From positions 585,167 through 645,255 of the forward strand of contig NZ_LMFZ01000001.1 in NCBI RefSeq assembly GCF_001427305.1: a stretch of 60,089 nt of DNA, read 5' to 3'. The first letter of the stretch is position 1; the number at the start of each line of letters is the position of its first letter. The notes beneath the pieces are model-generated. The model saw only the letters and a list, made by a program, of their open reading frames with translations, had not been told where the DNA came from and did not search any database. Source of the DNA: Duganella sp. Root1480D1 (GTDB taxonomy: Bacteria; Pseudomonadota; Gammaproteobacteria; Burkholderiales; Burkholderiaceae_D). The position numbers were made by a program, and so were the translations under genes. This document shows, piece after piece, positions 43,629-53,798 of this stretch.

Positions 43629-45818
43629 TTACTCCTTCGAAGGCTGCCAGCGGCGCAGCAGCAAGGCGTTGCTGATCACGCTGACCGAACTGAACGCCAT
43701 CGCAGCGCCTGCCAGCAGAGGATTCAGCATGCCCAGCGCCGCCAGCGGAATCCCTGCCACATTGTAGATGAAGGCCCAGAACAGGTTCTGGCGGATCTTG
43801 CTGAAGGTGCGGTGCGAGATGTCGATCGCATCGGCCACCAGCAGCGGCTCGCCGCGCATCAGCGTGATGCCCGCTGCATTCATCGCCACGTCGGTGCCGG
43901 TGGCCATGGCAATGCCCACATGCGCCGCCGCCAGCGCCGGCGCATCGTTGATGCCATCGCCGACCATGGCGACGCGCTTGCCCTCGGCCTTCAGCCTGGC
44001 GATGACGGTGGTCTTATCCGCCGGCAGCAGGTTGGCCTCCACGCTGCCGATACCCAGTGCCTGCGCCACCGCTTGCGCGCTGCCCTGGTTGTCGCCGGTC
44101 AGCATGACGGTGGCGATGCCGCGGGCGTGCAGGCGTTCGACCGCAGCGCGGGCATGCTGCTTGGGCTGGTCGGCGAAGGCCAGCAAGCCAAGCGACTGCA
44201 TGCTGCCGGCGTCGGCCAGCCAGGAAATCGTGTGGCCGGAGGCTTCCAGTTCAGAGGCGCATTGCTGCAGGGGCGCCAGGGCCACGCCACGCTCCGCCAT
44301 CAGGCGCCCGCTGCCCAGCAACAGTTGCAGGCCATCGACCGTCGCCGCCAGGCCACGGCCTGCCAGCGTCGTCACGGCACTCGCGGCCAGCGGCACCGAT
44401 GCGCCAGCCGCCGCGACGCCGGCGGCGGCTTCCGCATCCAGCACCGCCCGGGCCAGCGAGTGCTCGCTGCCGCGCTGGATGGCTGCCGCAAGTTGCAGCG
44501 CGCGCGCGGCCGGCACACCGTGCGGCAGCAATTGCGCCAGCACCGGCTTGCCTTGCGTGAGCGTGCCCGTTTTGTCGAACACCACCGTATCGACCTGGCG
44601 CGCCATTTCCAGCGCTTCGGCATCCTTGATCAAGATCCCGTGCCGCGCCGCGACACCGGTGCCAGCCATGATCGCAGCGGGCGTGGCAAGGCCCAGCGCA
44701 CATGGGCAGGCAATTACCATCACGACCACTGCATTGATCACTGCCTGTTCCACGTCGCCGCTCGCCAGCCACCAGCCGGCAAGCGTCAGCGCCGCAATCA
44801 CCAGCACCACCGGCACAAACACGGCCGCCACGTTATCGACCAGCTTCTGCACCGGCGCCTTGGCCGACTGCGCGTCTTCCACCAGGCGGATGATGCGCGA
44901 CAGCATGGTCTCGGCCCCGGTGGCGCTGGTGCGCACCAGCAGCAAGCCTTCGCCATTGATCGCACCACCGGTCACGCGATCGCCCACATGCTTGGCAACC
45001 GGCAGGCTCTCGCCGGTGATCAGCGACTCGTCGACGTGGCTGGCGCCATCCACCACTTCGCCATCCACGGCCACCCGTTCGCCGGCGCGGACCACCACGA
45101 TGTCGCCCACCTGCACCTGGTCGATCGGCAGGTCGGCATCCGGCTCGCCCTCGCGCCGTACACGTGCAGTCACTGGCCGCAAATCCTGCAGCGCGCGGAT
45201 GGCGGAAGCAGTCTGCCGCTTGGCGCGCGCCTCCAGCCATTTGCCCAGCAAGACCAAGGTCAGCACCACCGCCGATGCCTCGAAATACAGGTGCGCCATG
45301 CCTTGCGACGGCGCCAGCGCCAGGTAGACGCTCAAGCCATACGCTGCCGAAGTGCCCAGCGCCACCAGCAAATCCATATTGCCGGCGCGCGCTTTCAGCG
45401 CCTTCCAGCCGGCACGATAGAAACGCGCCCCGAACACGAACTGCACCGGCGTCGCCAGCAGCCATTGCAGCCACGCCGGCATCATCAGGTGCACGCCGAA
45501 CCACTCGGCCACCATCGGCACCACCAGCGGCAGCGACAACGCGGCGGACAGGATTACGGCCAGCCCTTCGGGAATGCGCGGCGCGGAGTCGGCTGCCGGC
45601 GCTGCCAGCTCGCTGGCGGCATAGCCCGCCTTGCCGATCGCCTGCTGCAGGGCGGCAAAGGCCACCGGCGCATCGGAATCGACCCTTGCAGTCTCGGTGG
45701 CCAGGTTGACGGCGGCATGTGCCACACCCGGCACGGTCGCCAACGCCTTTTCGACGCGGCGCACGCAGGATGCGCAACTCATGCCTTCAATACGGACGGT
45801 TTGCTGGAACTGACTCAT
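43629..45818 (-). CDS. copA: Copper-exporting P1B-type ATPase CopA
   Basis: 729 aa. One N-terminal HMA domain (GMSCASC, Cys15/Cys18), then the CPC transmembrane metal site ([13 protein letters not shown]), phosphorylated Asp in DKTGTLTQG, and hinge [11 protein letters not shown]. It pumps Cu(I) from cytoplasm to periplasm. It has a single HMA rather than two. The operon order is copA-cueR, so the regulator is made with its target. Confidence 0.95.
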   Translation of the reverse strand: MSQFQQTVRIEGMSCASCVRRVEKALATVPGVAHAAVNLATETARVDSDAPVAFAALQQAIGKAGYAASELAAPAADSAPRIPEGLAVILSAALSLPLVVPMVAEWFGVHLMMPAWLQWLLATPVQFVFGARFYRAGWKALKARAGNMDLLVALGTSAAYGLSVYLALAPSQGMAHLYFEASAVVLTLVLLGKWLEARAKRQTASAIRALQDLRPVTARVRREGEPDADLPIDQVQVGDIVVVRAGERVAVDGEVVDGASHVDESLITGESLPVAKHVGDRVTGGAINGEGLLLVRTSATGAETMLSRIIRLVEDAQSAKAPVQKLVDNVAAVFVPVVLVIAALTLAGWWLASGDVEQAVINAVVVMVIACPCALGLATPAAIMAGTGVAARHGILIKDAEALEMARQVDTVVFDKTGTLTQGKPVLAQLLPHGVPAARALQLAAAIQRGSEHSLARAVLDAEAAAGVAAAGASVPLAASAVTTLAGRGLAATVDGLQLLLGSGRLMAERGVALAPLQQCASELEASGHTISWLADAGSMQSLGLLAFADQPKQHARAAVERLHARGIATVMLTGDNQGSAQAVAQALGIGSVEANLLPADKTTVIARLKAEGKRVAMVGDGINDAPALAAAHVGIAMATGTDVAMNAAGITLMRGEPLLVADAIDISHRTFSKIRQNLFWAFIYNVAGIPLAALGMLNPLLAGAAMAFSSVSVISNALLLRRWQPSKE

Positions 45819-45848
45819 GGGATACTCCTCGCCTATGCTCTGGCGGCC

Positions 45849-45879
45849 AGTATCAAGTATCCCATGATGGGAAGGTCAA
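45849..45879 (-). promoter_or_regulatory. CueR-type promoter of copA
   Basis: Minus strand -35 TTGACC (45879-45874), a 19-bp spacer, and -10 GATACT (45854-45849). The overlong spacer holds the palindrome TTCCCATCATGGGA, the arrangement MerR-family activators untwist. It lies 31 bp upstream of the copA ATG. Confidence 0.78.
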
Positions 45880-45887
45880 GCGCTTTT

Positions 45888-46640
45888 TTACCTGACTTCG
45901 CAGTCGACCGCCTTTGGTGAGCGGGCATCGGCCGTTGGCTTGCCGCCTTGCGCCGGGGTGTTGAAGACAGGCGGCGGGGCAAATTGCATGCCTGGGTTCT
46001 GCGGCAATACGATAGGTGGCATTGTCGTTCCCGGCGTAAAACCGAACTGGCCGGCATTGAAGGAAAGGCTGCCGCCTCCATTGCTGAGATGGATCATGCC
46101 GTCCAGGACCTGCACGTAGAGGCCCGGCGCGCGCACGGCTCCGGCCGCCGGCAACTTGCTGGCAGGCCCCACGATTTCAGCCACAAACAGGGTCCCGCGG
46201 ATGCCAATGGTGGCCGCCGGCGTCTTCAGCTCGAACTTTTCCCTGCTGCGCTTGCCCAGCAGGCCCGACACCGCGCGCAAGCCGCCCTTGACCAGGTTGA
46301 ACTGGGCCCGGTCCGCCTCCTGCTTGCCGCTGTCAAAGCTGAAATTCTCAATGGTCAGCGTGCTGCCGGGCCGCAGGGTGATTTCGCTATTATCGATAAA
46401 GCGCACCAGGGCATAGGTAGTTTTCTCGGTCACCAGCGTATCGCCATTCTCGACCTCGGACTTGACGGACAGGACTTTCGCCGTGCCGTCGGCCTTGCGC
46501 GCCATCAGCGGCCCGCTCAACTGGACCACCGTGCCCGCCACCGGGGCCGCCAGCGCCAGCGCGGCAGTCAGCCACAGCAGCGCCAGCACCAGGCCACGGC
46601 CGGCCAGCTTAGTTGCAGTACATTTTTGCAGGGGCTTCAT
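45888..46640 (-). CDS. FecR-domain protein
   Basis: 250 aa with a signal peptide (ALALAAPVAG), a FecR domain (VENGDTLVTEKTTYALVRF and KTPAATIGIRGTLFVAEIVG) and a Pro-rich C-terminus. Stand-alone periplasmic FecR domains of this type are not sigma regulators; they often accompany CHASE2-cyclases or surface proteins, and the role is unclear. Its start overlaps the TpsA stop by 32 bp, so it is the last gene of the secretion cluster. Confidence 0.85.
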   Translation of the reverse strand: MKPLQKCTATKLAGRGLVLALLWLTAALALAAPVAGTVVQLSGPLMARKADGTAKVLSVKSEVENGDTLVTEKTTYALVRFIDNSEITLRPGSTLTIENFSFDSGKQEADRAQFNLVKGGLRAVSGLLGKRSREKFELKTPAATIGIRGTLFVAEIVGPASKLPAAGAVRAPGLYVQVLDGMIHLSNGGGSLSFNAGQFGFTPGTTMPPIVLPQNPGMQFAPPPVFNTPAQGGKPTADARSPKAVDCEVR

Positions 46641-49600
46641 GCTGTTTCGCTCCGCTGGATTTTTCCTGGGATAGTTTGTCGCTCTTGTCGTCTTTCTTCG
46701 CCTTGTCTTTGCCTTCGTCCGGTGAGCTGGCCACGGACGCCTGGCCAGCCGTGTCGCCGCTGCTGGTGTTGTTGATCAGCTGGATGGTCTGGTTGACGGC
46801 GGCCTGCACCGGATTGCTGGGCTGCGCTTCCGTTGGCGGCAGCACCAGTTGGCAGCCTGGCAAGGTCGGATCCAGCTGGCACTGGTCGATCGAAGTTGGC
46901 GGCGTGGTCGGCGGATTCACGATTTCACCATTGACGCCAATACTGCCGCCGGGCGCCTGCACGCTGCCCGCAGCGTAGCTGACCTGGGATCCCGCCAGCA
47001 GGCTGACATTGCCCTGGCTGCTTTTCACCAGCGCGCCGCTGGCGATCAGCAAATTGTCGCCGCCGCTGCCGCTGTTGCCCGCTTCCAGCGAGATGTTACC
47101 CGAGGTGGACAACACACTGCCGTAAATGCTGAGCGGGCTGTGCGCGCTCAGGCGGATATCGCCGCTATCGCTGTTCACCAGAGCGCCGGGAGCCAGCGTG
47201 GTGGCGCCGTAATTATCGAGCGCGATCGCACCGCCATTGCCCGGGGCCAGCTTCAGCTGCAGCACCGTGAGCGGCGCCGGCACCCCGGCATTGTTGCTGA
47301 TGACGATAGGCGCGCTGCCGCTGGTCGCCGTGCTTTCGGCATCCAGCTCGGACACGAAGGTCTGCAGCGCCGCCGCAGCGCTGCCGATATTCGCGCCCGC
47401 GCGCGCCACCAGCTTGTTGGCCTTGATGGCCGCGCCGTCGGTCGCCAGCGCGCCATCCGAGCGCAGCGTGACGGTGCCCGCAACCTGGATGCCGTTGAGA
47501 TCGTAGCCGCTGCCCGTGGCGGAATTTCCCCCTTGCAGCCGCACCACGGAAAGCGCCTGGCCGCTGCGAAAATCGAGGTTGCCGGAGCCGACCGCGGCCG
47601 CGATATGCGCCACCTGGTTGCCGCTGTGGTCCAGCTGCACATTGCCGCCGGCATCAATGCCCAGCTCCTGCACCTTCAGCGCCGCGGCCGCATTGGCGGC
47701 ATCTTGCGTGATGCCAGCGGTAGTGAGCAGGCCCAGCCGCGTGGTCAGCGGGTTCAGGTTGGCCGCGCCGCCGATGTGGATGGCTCCCGCGCCAAAGCTG
47801 GTACTGGTGCCAGTATCGGTACTGCCCGCATTCGTGCCGGGTTTGGTGCCGGGCGTGGGTTCGCCGCTGCCGTCATCGCGGTTGCCGATGCCGACCGTTG
47901 CGGCGGCAATCCTGTTCAACTGGGTCAACGACAGGCAAGCCGTGCCGCAGGCGGCGCCGATCGTGATGCTATGCCCGGCCGTGGCCGGTGTCAGCGAGGC
48001 CAGCTTGGCCGTCACGTCGGCTGTGAAGTCCATGGCGTCCGCATTCAGGTGCACGATATCGGCTTGCAGCGGCGCCGCCACCTGCAGCAGGCCCGCGCGC
48101 GCTTCCAGTTCCAGCTCCCGGCCCGGCATGTTGAGCGCGCCTGCCACCTTCATGCCGTTGGCGGCCGTGATGAACAGGCGCGGCGTGGCCAGCGTCGCCA
48201 GGCCGCTGCCGCCCAGGTAGGTGGTGGGCGTGCCGGTCGGGCCACTGCCGCCAAGCTCGATGGAGCCCGCGCTGTCGATTCCGATCATGTCCGCCACCAT
48301 GCCGGTGCCGGCCGCTCCGCTCAGGACCACGGAGCCGCCGCGCAACTTGATGCTTTGCGCGCTGACCAGGGCATTGTTGCTCAGCGTGCCGCCCGCCTCG
48401 GCCCCCAGGCCGGCAGCAGCGGGCAGCTTCAGCGTTCCGAGCAGGTCCACCTTGCCGCCCGTCTGCAACACCAGCGAAGCGAGCGCGGCAGAACCGCTGA
48501 GGTCCAACTGGTCCGCCGTGATATTGCCGGCACTGGACACGGGATTGCCGCTGGGGTCGAACACGAAGCCGCCAATCACCAGGTTCGGCGCTGCCAGGCG
48601 GCCCAGGTCGGCATTACCCAGCACCAGTCCGCCGCTCTCGCTGGTCGGCGTACCGCCTACCCGGATGGCGGCCCCGCCTATGCTGGATACGCGAATGCTG
48701 TGCTCGGCACTTGCCTGGCCCGCCAGGCTCATCGCATTGGCCTCCAGGCCGATATCGACGCCGCTGAGTTGGGAACCGATTTCACTGACCAGGCTGCCGC
48801 TTGTGGCACGTAGCAGCATGGGACCGCCGCTGACCGAGGCGGTCGGTGCCAGCCGCAGCGAAGTGCCTTCCAGCTGGAGCGGTTTGCCATTGCCGTTGAC
48901 CGGGCCGTTGACCACCAGCTCGTTAGCCCGCACATGCAGGTTGCCGAAACCGGCGCTATTGGGGGCATCGGACTGGCTCAGCGCCAGCACCTCGAGCGTG
49001 CCGCTATCGACATAGTTCAGCTCGCCCACGCCTTGGGCCCGCAGGCTACCCACCAGATTGCCGCCGCTGGCCAGGTTGACCTGGCCGCTGCCATCCAGCG
49101 TCAGGCTGGCCGCGCGCAACGGCATGTCGGGGGCCTGGTTCAGGCTGCTCGCCTTCAAGGTCACGTTGCCGGGCGTTTGCACGCCACCCAAGCCGTTGCC
49201 AAAAGTCAGGTTCAGGTTGCCGATATTGCTGAAACTGATATCGCCGGAAGCCGAGGCTGCCAGCCCCATCACCTGGTTGGGGCCGTTCAGCGCCACCGAG
49301 CCGGCATTAATCAGCAACACCGGCGCGGTGATCGAACCGCTGCCACTGACGGCGCCGCCGGTCTGCAGGTAAAGTCCGGACCTCGGCTTCAGCGCCCCGT
49401 TCAACGCGATAGCGCTGCTGGCGAGGGTCAACATCGCGTTGCCGGCATTGCTGGCTGACAGGTCCAGCATGCCTTCCACGCTGAGCACTCCGCCATGCTG
49501 GGAGAAGCCGATGTTCAGGTTTTGCGTGGCGATGGAGGCAAGCTCCGTGCCATCCAGGCTCAGCACCCCGGGCGTGCCGTCGCCCACCTGGCCCAGCTTG

Positions 49601-51321
49601 ATGGCGGTGCTGGCGCTATACGGGTTGAGCGATACGCTGTTGGCGGCCTGCAGCTGGGCGCCACTGCCGATTCGCATGCTGTCGGCCTTCCAGCGCATTT
49701 CCTGTCCCGCCAGCAGGACGCCCGCGCCCACCTCGATTTCTGCTCCGCTCAGCTCGATGATGCCGATGCCGGTCTCGATGCCGGCCGTCAGTTTCACCGC
49801 CCCGCTGCCGGTCGCGGCACCGGATGCCGGATCATTGGCTTGCAGCCGCAGCATGCCGCCATTGGTGGCCAGCTTGCCCTTGACCATGATGTGGTTGCCG
49901 GCCTGGGCCAGCAAGCCCACGCCCGGCGCGGCGATGGCGACCGGGTCGGCAAAGGTGATGTCGTGCCGCGCCTGCAAGGTGACATCGGCGCTTGCACCGT
50001 TGAGCAGCGCGGTGGCGATTTCCGTGACGCCGGTGCTAGGCCCGGAGAAGAAGGTGGCGACATCGTACAGGGTGGCCGGCACGGTCGGCGCCAGCTTCAC
50101 TTCGATATCGAAGGGGTCGAGCAGCCACTGGCCGCGCCTGCCCCGCGGCGCGTCCGCATCGACGCGCAAGCCGCCCAGTTCCAACCGCTGCGCCGACGTT
50201 TCCACCTGGCCGCCGTCGCCACCCAGCGCCCCGCCGCGCGCCGAAATACTGCCCTGCACGCTGGCCATCTCGTCGGCCCAGACGATCACCTTGCCGCCCT
50301 TGCCGCTGCTGCCGGCATCGGCCGCCAGCACCACGTCCTTGCCGACATATACCTGGCGCGCATTGGGCAGCTGCGGGTTGGCGCCGCGGTAGTCGCCGCC
50401 CACCAGCACGCTGCCGCCGCCCTCTTCGCCGCTGGCGTCGACCCGCGCATCGCCAATCAGGCCGACCTGCGGCCCCAGCACGGCGACCTCGCCGCCACCG
50501 CGCGCCGTGGTGCGGCTGCCGCCTTCCAGCATGCTGCGGCCGCTGGCGCGCAACAGCACCTGGCCTTGCGCACCGCGCACCGCGCTGTCGGCACTGGCAG
50601 TGCCGCGCTGCTTGACCAGCGCGCCGAAGATGCCGATGCGCCCGCCCTGCGCCACCACCTGCCCCAGGTTCAGGGCCTGGTCGTCTGGCGCCGACACGAC
50701 GACGTGCAGGGCTGGGTTGGCGCCATCCACCAATTGCACGCTATGGCCGGCCGCCAGCATCACGGCGCCGCCGGGCGCATGGATGATGCCGCTGTTCTCC
50801 ACCTGCGGTGCGACCAGGTAGACCAGGCCGCCTTGCCCAGTGTTGAGCTGTCCCTGGTGCGCCACCTTGCCGGCGCCGCTTGCGCCGCTGAAATGCAGGC
50901 GCCCAGCCAGGAAGTCGGCGTCGGACAACGCCAGGCTGGACGCCACCAGGCCCTGTACGTCGATGCGCGCGCCCTGCCCGAACAGCACGCCGTTCGGGTT
51001 AAGCAGGTAGACCTGGCCATTCGACTGCAAGCTGCCCAGGATGCGGCTGGGATCCTGCCCGGTGATCCGGTTCAGCACCTTGCTGCTGGCGCCCTGTTGG
51101 ACGAAACGCGTGACTTCGTCGGCGCCGACCGAAAAGCTGCGCCAATTGATGATGGTGTTGGGCGTATTGGCCACGGTGAAGACATTACCCTGCTGGCTGA
51201 AACTGGCCTGGCCGGCCGCCACCTGGGGCGCCACGGGATTGGCCTGCGCGCCGCCGAAGCAGGCCGCGATCGCCAGGCCAAGCAGCTTGCGCTGCAATTT
51301 GCTGTGCTTGCTGTAGTCCAT
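46609..51321 (-). CDS. TpsA-type exoprotein (filamentous haemagglutinin-like, two-partner secretion)
   Basis: 1570 aa. Signal peptide (ACFGGAQANP), then the TPS secretion domain: QQGNVFTVANTPNTIINWRS and the hallmark NPNGVLFGQG. The rest is a beta-helix of degenerate Gly/Ala/Leu-rich repeats (many LDLSG.., ..GSGSI.. strands). The C-terminus is charged (DKAKKDDKSDKLS) and ends KMYCN with a lone Cys. No C-terminal toxin domain is recognised, so adhesion or matrix function is likelier than contact inhibition. ATG 51321 begins the signal peptide. It follows tpsB by 10 bp. Confidence 0.9.
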   Translation of the reverse strand: MDYSKHSKLQRKLLGLAIAACFGGAQANPVAPQVAAGQASFSQQGNVFTVANTPNTIINWRSFSVGADEVTRFVQQGASSKVLNRITGQDPSRILGSLQSNGQVYLLNPNGVLFGQGARIDVQGLVASSLALSDADFLAGRLHFSGASGAGKVAHQGQLNTGQGGLVYLVAPQVENSGIIHAPGGAVMLAAGHSVQLVDGANPALHVVVSAPDDQALNLGQVVAQGGRIGIFGALVKQRGTASADSAVRGAQGQVLLRASGRSMLEGGSRTTARGGGEVAVLGPQVGLIGDARVDASGEEGGGSVLVGGDYRGANPQLPNARQVYVGKDVVLAADAGSSGKGGKVIVWADEMASVQGSISARGGALGGDGGQVETSAQRLELGGLRVDADAPRGRRGQWLLDPFDIEVKLAPTVPATLYDVATFFSGPSTGVTEIATALLNGASADVTLQARHDITFADPVAIAAPGVGLLAQAGNHIMVKGKLATNGGMLRLQANDPASGAATGSGAVKLTAGIETGIGIIELSGAEIEVGAGVLLAGQEMRWKADSMRIGSGAQLQAANSVSLNPYSASTAIKLGQVGDGTPGVLSLDGTELASIATQNLNIGFSQHGGVLSVEGMLDLSASNAGNAMLTLASSAIALNGALKPRSGLYLQTGGAVSGSGSITAPVLLINAGSVALNGPNQVMGLAASASGDISFSNIGNLNLTFGNGLGGVQTPGNVTLKASSLNQAPDMPLRAASLTLDGSGQVNLASGGNLVGSLRAQGVGELNYVDSGTLEVLALSQSDAPNSAGFGNLHVRANELVVNGPVNGNGKPLQLEGTSLRLAPTASVSGGPMLLRATSGSLVSEIGSQLSGVDIGLEANAMSLAGQASAEHSIRVSSIGGAAIRVGGTPTSESGGLVLGNADLGRLAAPNLVIGGFVFDPSGNPVSSAGNITADQLDLSGSAALASLVLQTGGKVDLLGTLKLPAAAGLGAEAGGTLSNNALVSAQSIKLRGGSVVLSGAAGTGMVADMIGIDSAGSIELGGSGPTGTPTTYLGGSGLATLATPRLFITAANGMKVAGALNMPGRELELEARAGLLQVAAPLQADIVHLNADAMDFTADVTAKLASLTPATAGHSITIGAACGTACLSLTQLNRIAAATVGIGNRDDGSGEPTPGTKPGTNAGSTDTGTSTSFGAGAIHIGGAANLNPLTTRLGLLTTAGITQDAANAAAALKVQELGIDAGGNVQLDHSGNQVAHIAAAVGSGNLDFRSGQALSVVRLQGGNSATGSGYDLNGIQVAGTVTLRSDGALATDGAAIKANKLVARAGANIGSAAAALQTFVSELDAESTATSGSAPIVISNNAGVPAPLTVLQLKLAPGNGGAIALDNYGATTLAPGALVNSDSGDIRLSAHSPLSIYGSVLSTSGNISLEAGNSGSGGDNLLIASGALVKSSQGNVSLLAGSQVSYAAGSVQAPGGSIGVNGEIVNPPTTPPTSIDQCQLDPTLPGCQLVLPPTEAQPSNPVQAAVNQTIQLINNTSSGDTAGQASVASSPDEGKDKAKKDDKSDKLSQEKSSGAKQHEAPAKMYCN

Positions 51322-51331
51322 GTCGGTGTCC

Positions 51332-52915
51332 TTAATAGGCAAGGCCGAGCCGCAGGTGCACTCTGCCGCTGCCGTCGCGCCCGGTCGGGCCGCCTTGTAC
51401 CACGTGCCCGTAATCGAGTTGCAGGTTGGCCTGGCTGCCCAGCAATAGCCGTACACCCAGGCCGATACTCGCTACGCTGGCAGTCCGCAGTTCACCCGGC
51501 AGCGCATCGTTGCGCCGCACATGGGCCCGGTCATGGAAGGCCAGCAGGCGGCATTGCCAGCGTTCGCCGCATAGCGATGGCGTGTACAGCTCCAGGTTGA
51601 GGCCCGCCCCTTTATCGTTGGCAAGTTCACGCTCGGGCAAGCCACGCACCGAGGCGCCGCCGCCAACGCCGAACTGCTCGCCCGGCACCAGCGCGTCCGG
51701 GGTGTACTGGAGGTTGGCGATGGCGCGCCATTGCCAGTCGCCGGGCAGAAGCCGGCTGATGCTGGCGCCTGCGCGCAGGATGGTGTAATCGTCGGGCGCC
51801 CCGGCGCGCGCGCGGCTGAAGTCGTCCTGGCCGCCGCGCTTGCCACCTGGCAGGTTGCGCAGCAGCGTCAGTGACAGTCCGCTGTCGCCGCGCGGCGAGC
51901 TCCAGCTCCCCAGGTAGCCCAAGCTCAGCGGGCGCACGGTGACATCGTTGCCCAGCTCCTGTCCCAGCAGCTGCACGCTGTTGCGGAACGCCTTCGATTC
52001 GGCGCCGAACAGCAGCTTCCCTTCATAGCCGGGATGTCGCTCCAGATAATGGCTGTAGCGCGCCCCGAATACCGTGCCCTGGCCACTGACCGCCACGCTG
52101 AAGGCGCCCACCGCCACTGTGCCGGAATCGATGTTCGAGTAACTGGCGTAAAAGTCGAGCGTGTCGCCCAGCGTGTAGAGCGGTATGTGGTAGCCCAGGC
52201 CGTACACTTTGACCCGCCCCGGCTCTTCGGCCGAAGTGGTGTACTGCAGGCTGGCCAGATGATCCAGGCCAAACAGGTTGGCGTGCTGCAGCCCGAAGCC
52301 GATATGGGTGCGCCCGGTCTGCCCGGTGCCGCTGTTATCGGCATTGAGCATGGCTTTCCACTGCCGTTCATCGGCCACCTCCAGTAGCGCGTCGACCTCG
52401 TCCTCGCGGCCCCCGCTTTGCAGCTTCATGGTGACCTGGCGTGCGGGATGCTCATTGGCCAGCTTCAGCGCTGCCGAAATGTCTTCCAGGTTGGGCACCT
52501 CGCCAGCGCGCAGCTGCGGCAAGGCACGCCGTACATTGGCTTCGTCCACATGGCGTTGGCCACGCACCTGGACCAGCCCGATGCGGGTCTGCACCACCTC
52601 CAGCCGCACCGCACCGCTCGCCAGTTCCTGTTCCGGCAGCGTGACGGCCACCAGGCGGTAGCCGGCCGCCTGGTAGGCCGCCGTCAGCGCTTCCAGCGCC
52701 TGCTGCACGTCACCGAAGTCGCGTCCACGGCCCGTATAGGGTGCCAGCACCCGCGCCACCTGCTCCGGCGGCAGCAAGGTATTGCCCCGCACCTCGTAGC
52801 GCTCGACGTCGAAGCGCACGATGCCGGGATCGGGCACGGAGTCGGTGGCCGCCTGGGCCGCAGCGACCAGTGTGGCAGCAGAAAGAAACGCAAGGCTTCG
52901 TTGGATTTTTTTCAT
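51332..52915 (-). CDS. TpsB-type outer-membrane transporter (ShlB/FhaC/HecB family)
   Basis: 527 aa. Signal peptide, a POTRA_2 domain (YEVRGNTLLPPEQVARVLAP), a second POTRA-like region and a 16-strand barrel. The L6 tip motif appears as VRGL (SVRGLPERELAND), close to the family VRGY. The C-terminus ends in an aromatic residue (HLRLGLAY). It exports the neighbouring TpsA. ATG 52915 begins the signal peptide. Confidence 0.93.
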   Translation of the reverse strand: MKKIQRSLAFLSAATLVAAAQAATDSVPDPGIVRFDVERYEVRGNTLLPPEQVARVLAPYTGRGRDFGDVQQALEALTAAYQAAGYRLVAVTLPEQELASGAVRLEVVQTRIGLVQVRGQRHVDEANVRRALPQLRAGEVPNLEDISAALKLANEHPARQVTMKLQSGGREDEVDALLEVADERQWKAMLNADNSGTGQTGRTHIGFGLQHANLFGLDHLASLQYTTSAEEPGRVKVYGLGYHIPLYTLGDTLDFYASYSNIDSGTVAVGAFSVAVSGQGTVFGARYSHYLERHPGYEGKLLFGAESKAFRNSVQLLGQELGNDVTVRPLSLGYLGSWSSPRGDSGLSLTLLRNLPGGKRGGQDDFSRARAGAPDDYTILRAGASISRLLPGDWQWRAIANLQYTPDALVPGEQFGVGGGASVRGLPERELANDKGAGLNLELYTPSLCGERWQCRLLAFHDRAHVRRNDALPGELRTASVASIGLGVRLLLGSQANLQLDYGHVVQGGPTGRDGSGRVHLRLGLAY

Positions 52916-53047
52916 ATCAGGAGCAGGAAATGGACAGCAGCCGCGGCCGAGCGCACAGGCGCATCGTTCGAGACTTGCAATTGCCAAGTGTGTTCGGGAG
53001 ACGCGGGAGGGTGACGCTTCGTGGCCGGGGGATCGATTGTGGCCAGT

Positions 53048-53671
53048 TCACCATGCATAGCCATAACGCAGCGTCAGCCGACTGCGCGCGTCATCCGGCA
53101 TGATGTCCGAACGTACCACGCGGCCAAGGTCAAGCTGCATGCTGGAGTTCTTGTCGATCTTCATGCGCACCCCGATGCCGGCGCTGCCCACATTGCGGGT
53201 ACGCAGCTGGCCATTTGAGGCACGGTTGTAGCGCAGGGCATTGCGGTCGTAAAACAGCAGCGCACGGCAATGGCGGCCGGCGCCTAGGCAGATATCTGGG
53301 GAATACAGTTCGACGTTGCTGCCCAGGCCGCCGTCGCGCAGCGCATCGCGGTTGGCCATCAGGCGCAAGGCGGTCGACGCGGCCGGTGCCAGGCTGTCCT
53401 GCAGCGAAATCTCGCCGGCGGTGTATTGGGTATTGACGCTGGCGCGTACCATCCAGTCACGCGGCAGGGTCTGCGTCAGCGTCGCCGCCAGGCGCGTGGT
53501 CGGCGTGGTACCGGGCAGGCCGGGCAGGCCCGACTGCGGATAGGCGGTGGCGGAAAAATCGAAGGAAGGCGAGCTTCGGTCGCGATCACGGTCGCGTTCG
53601 TGGCTGGGCGGCGCTGCAAGCGCACCGGTGCAGGCTGCAAGGGCCAGGATCGGCACAAGGCTAGGCTTCAT
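53048..53671 (-). CDS. Stand-alone C-terminal TpsB barrel fragment with its own signal peptide
   Basis: 207 aa. It has an intact signal peptide (VPILALAACTGALAAPP) and a charged linker (HERDRDRDRSS). The remaining ~160 residues match, strand by strand, the last part of the TpsB encoded next door: LPRDWMVRASVNTQYTAGE with LPGDWQWRAIANLQYTPDA, and GSNVELYSPDIC with GLNLELYTPSLC. It contains no POTRA domain, and the VRG(Y) motif position reads ALRLM. It ends in an aromatic (RYGYAW). GGGAG precedes the ATG. It is thus a maintained half-barrel, not just a broken copy. Function unknown; it might oligomerise, help the full TpsB, or anchor TpsA. Confidence 0.8.
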   Translation of the reverse strand: MKPSLVPILALAACTGALAAPPSHERDRDRDRSSPSFDFSATAYPQSGLPGLPGTTPTTRLAATLTQTLPRDWMVRASVNTQYTAGEISLQDSLAPAASTALRLMANRDALRDGGLGSNVELYSPDICLGAGRHCRALLFYDRNALRYNRASNGQLRTRNVGSAGIGVRMKIDKNSSMQLDLGRVVRSDIMPDDARSRLTLRYGYAW

Positions 53672-53798
53672 GATCGTTCTCCCGGCATGCAATTGCCTGG
53701 CAAAGAAGCAACTCTTATTACCCTCAGTTTAGGACATAAATGCCCCAACCACAGCTTCATTCTACGCCTGCGCAGGAGCGCGCACCGTTGAGTGTTGC

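Noticed and set aside
43581..45920. A 779-codon plus-strand open frame over copA
   Set aside because: Antisense to an unambiguous P-type ATPase; composition is that of a reverse-frame artefact.
46609..51321. Contact-dependent inhibition (CdiA) toxin
   Set aside because: No VENN motif, no C-terminal toxin domain and no immunity gene; the gene after it encodes a FecR-domain protein.
46849..51600. Long plus-strand open frames (654 and 701 codons) across the TpsA gene
   Set aside because: They mirror the repetitive TpsA codons and have no signal, domain or ribosome-binding site.
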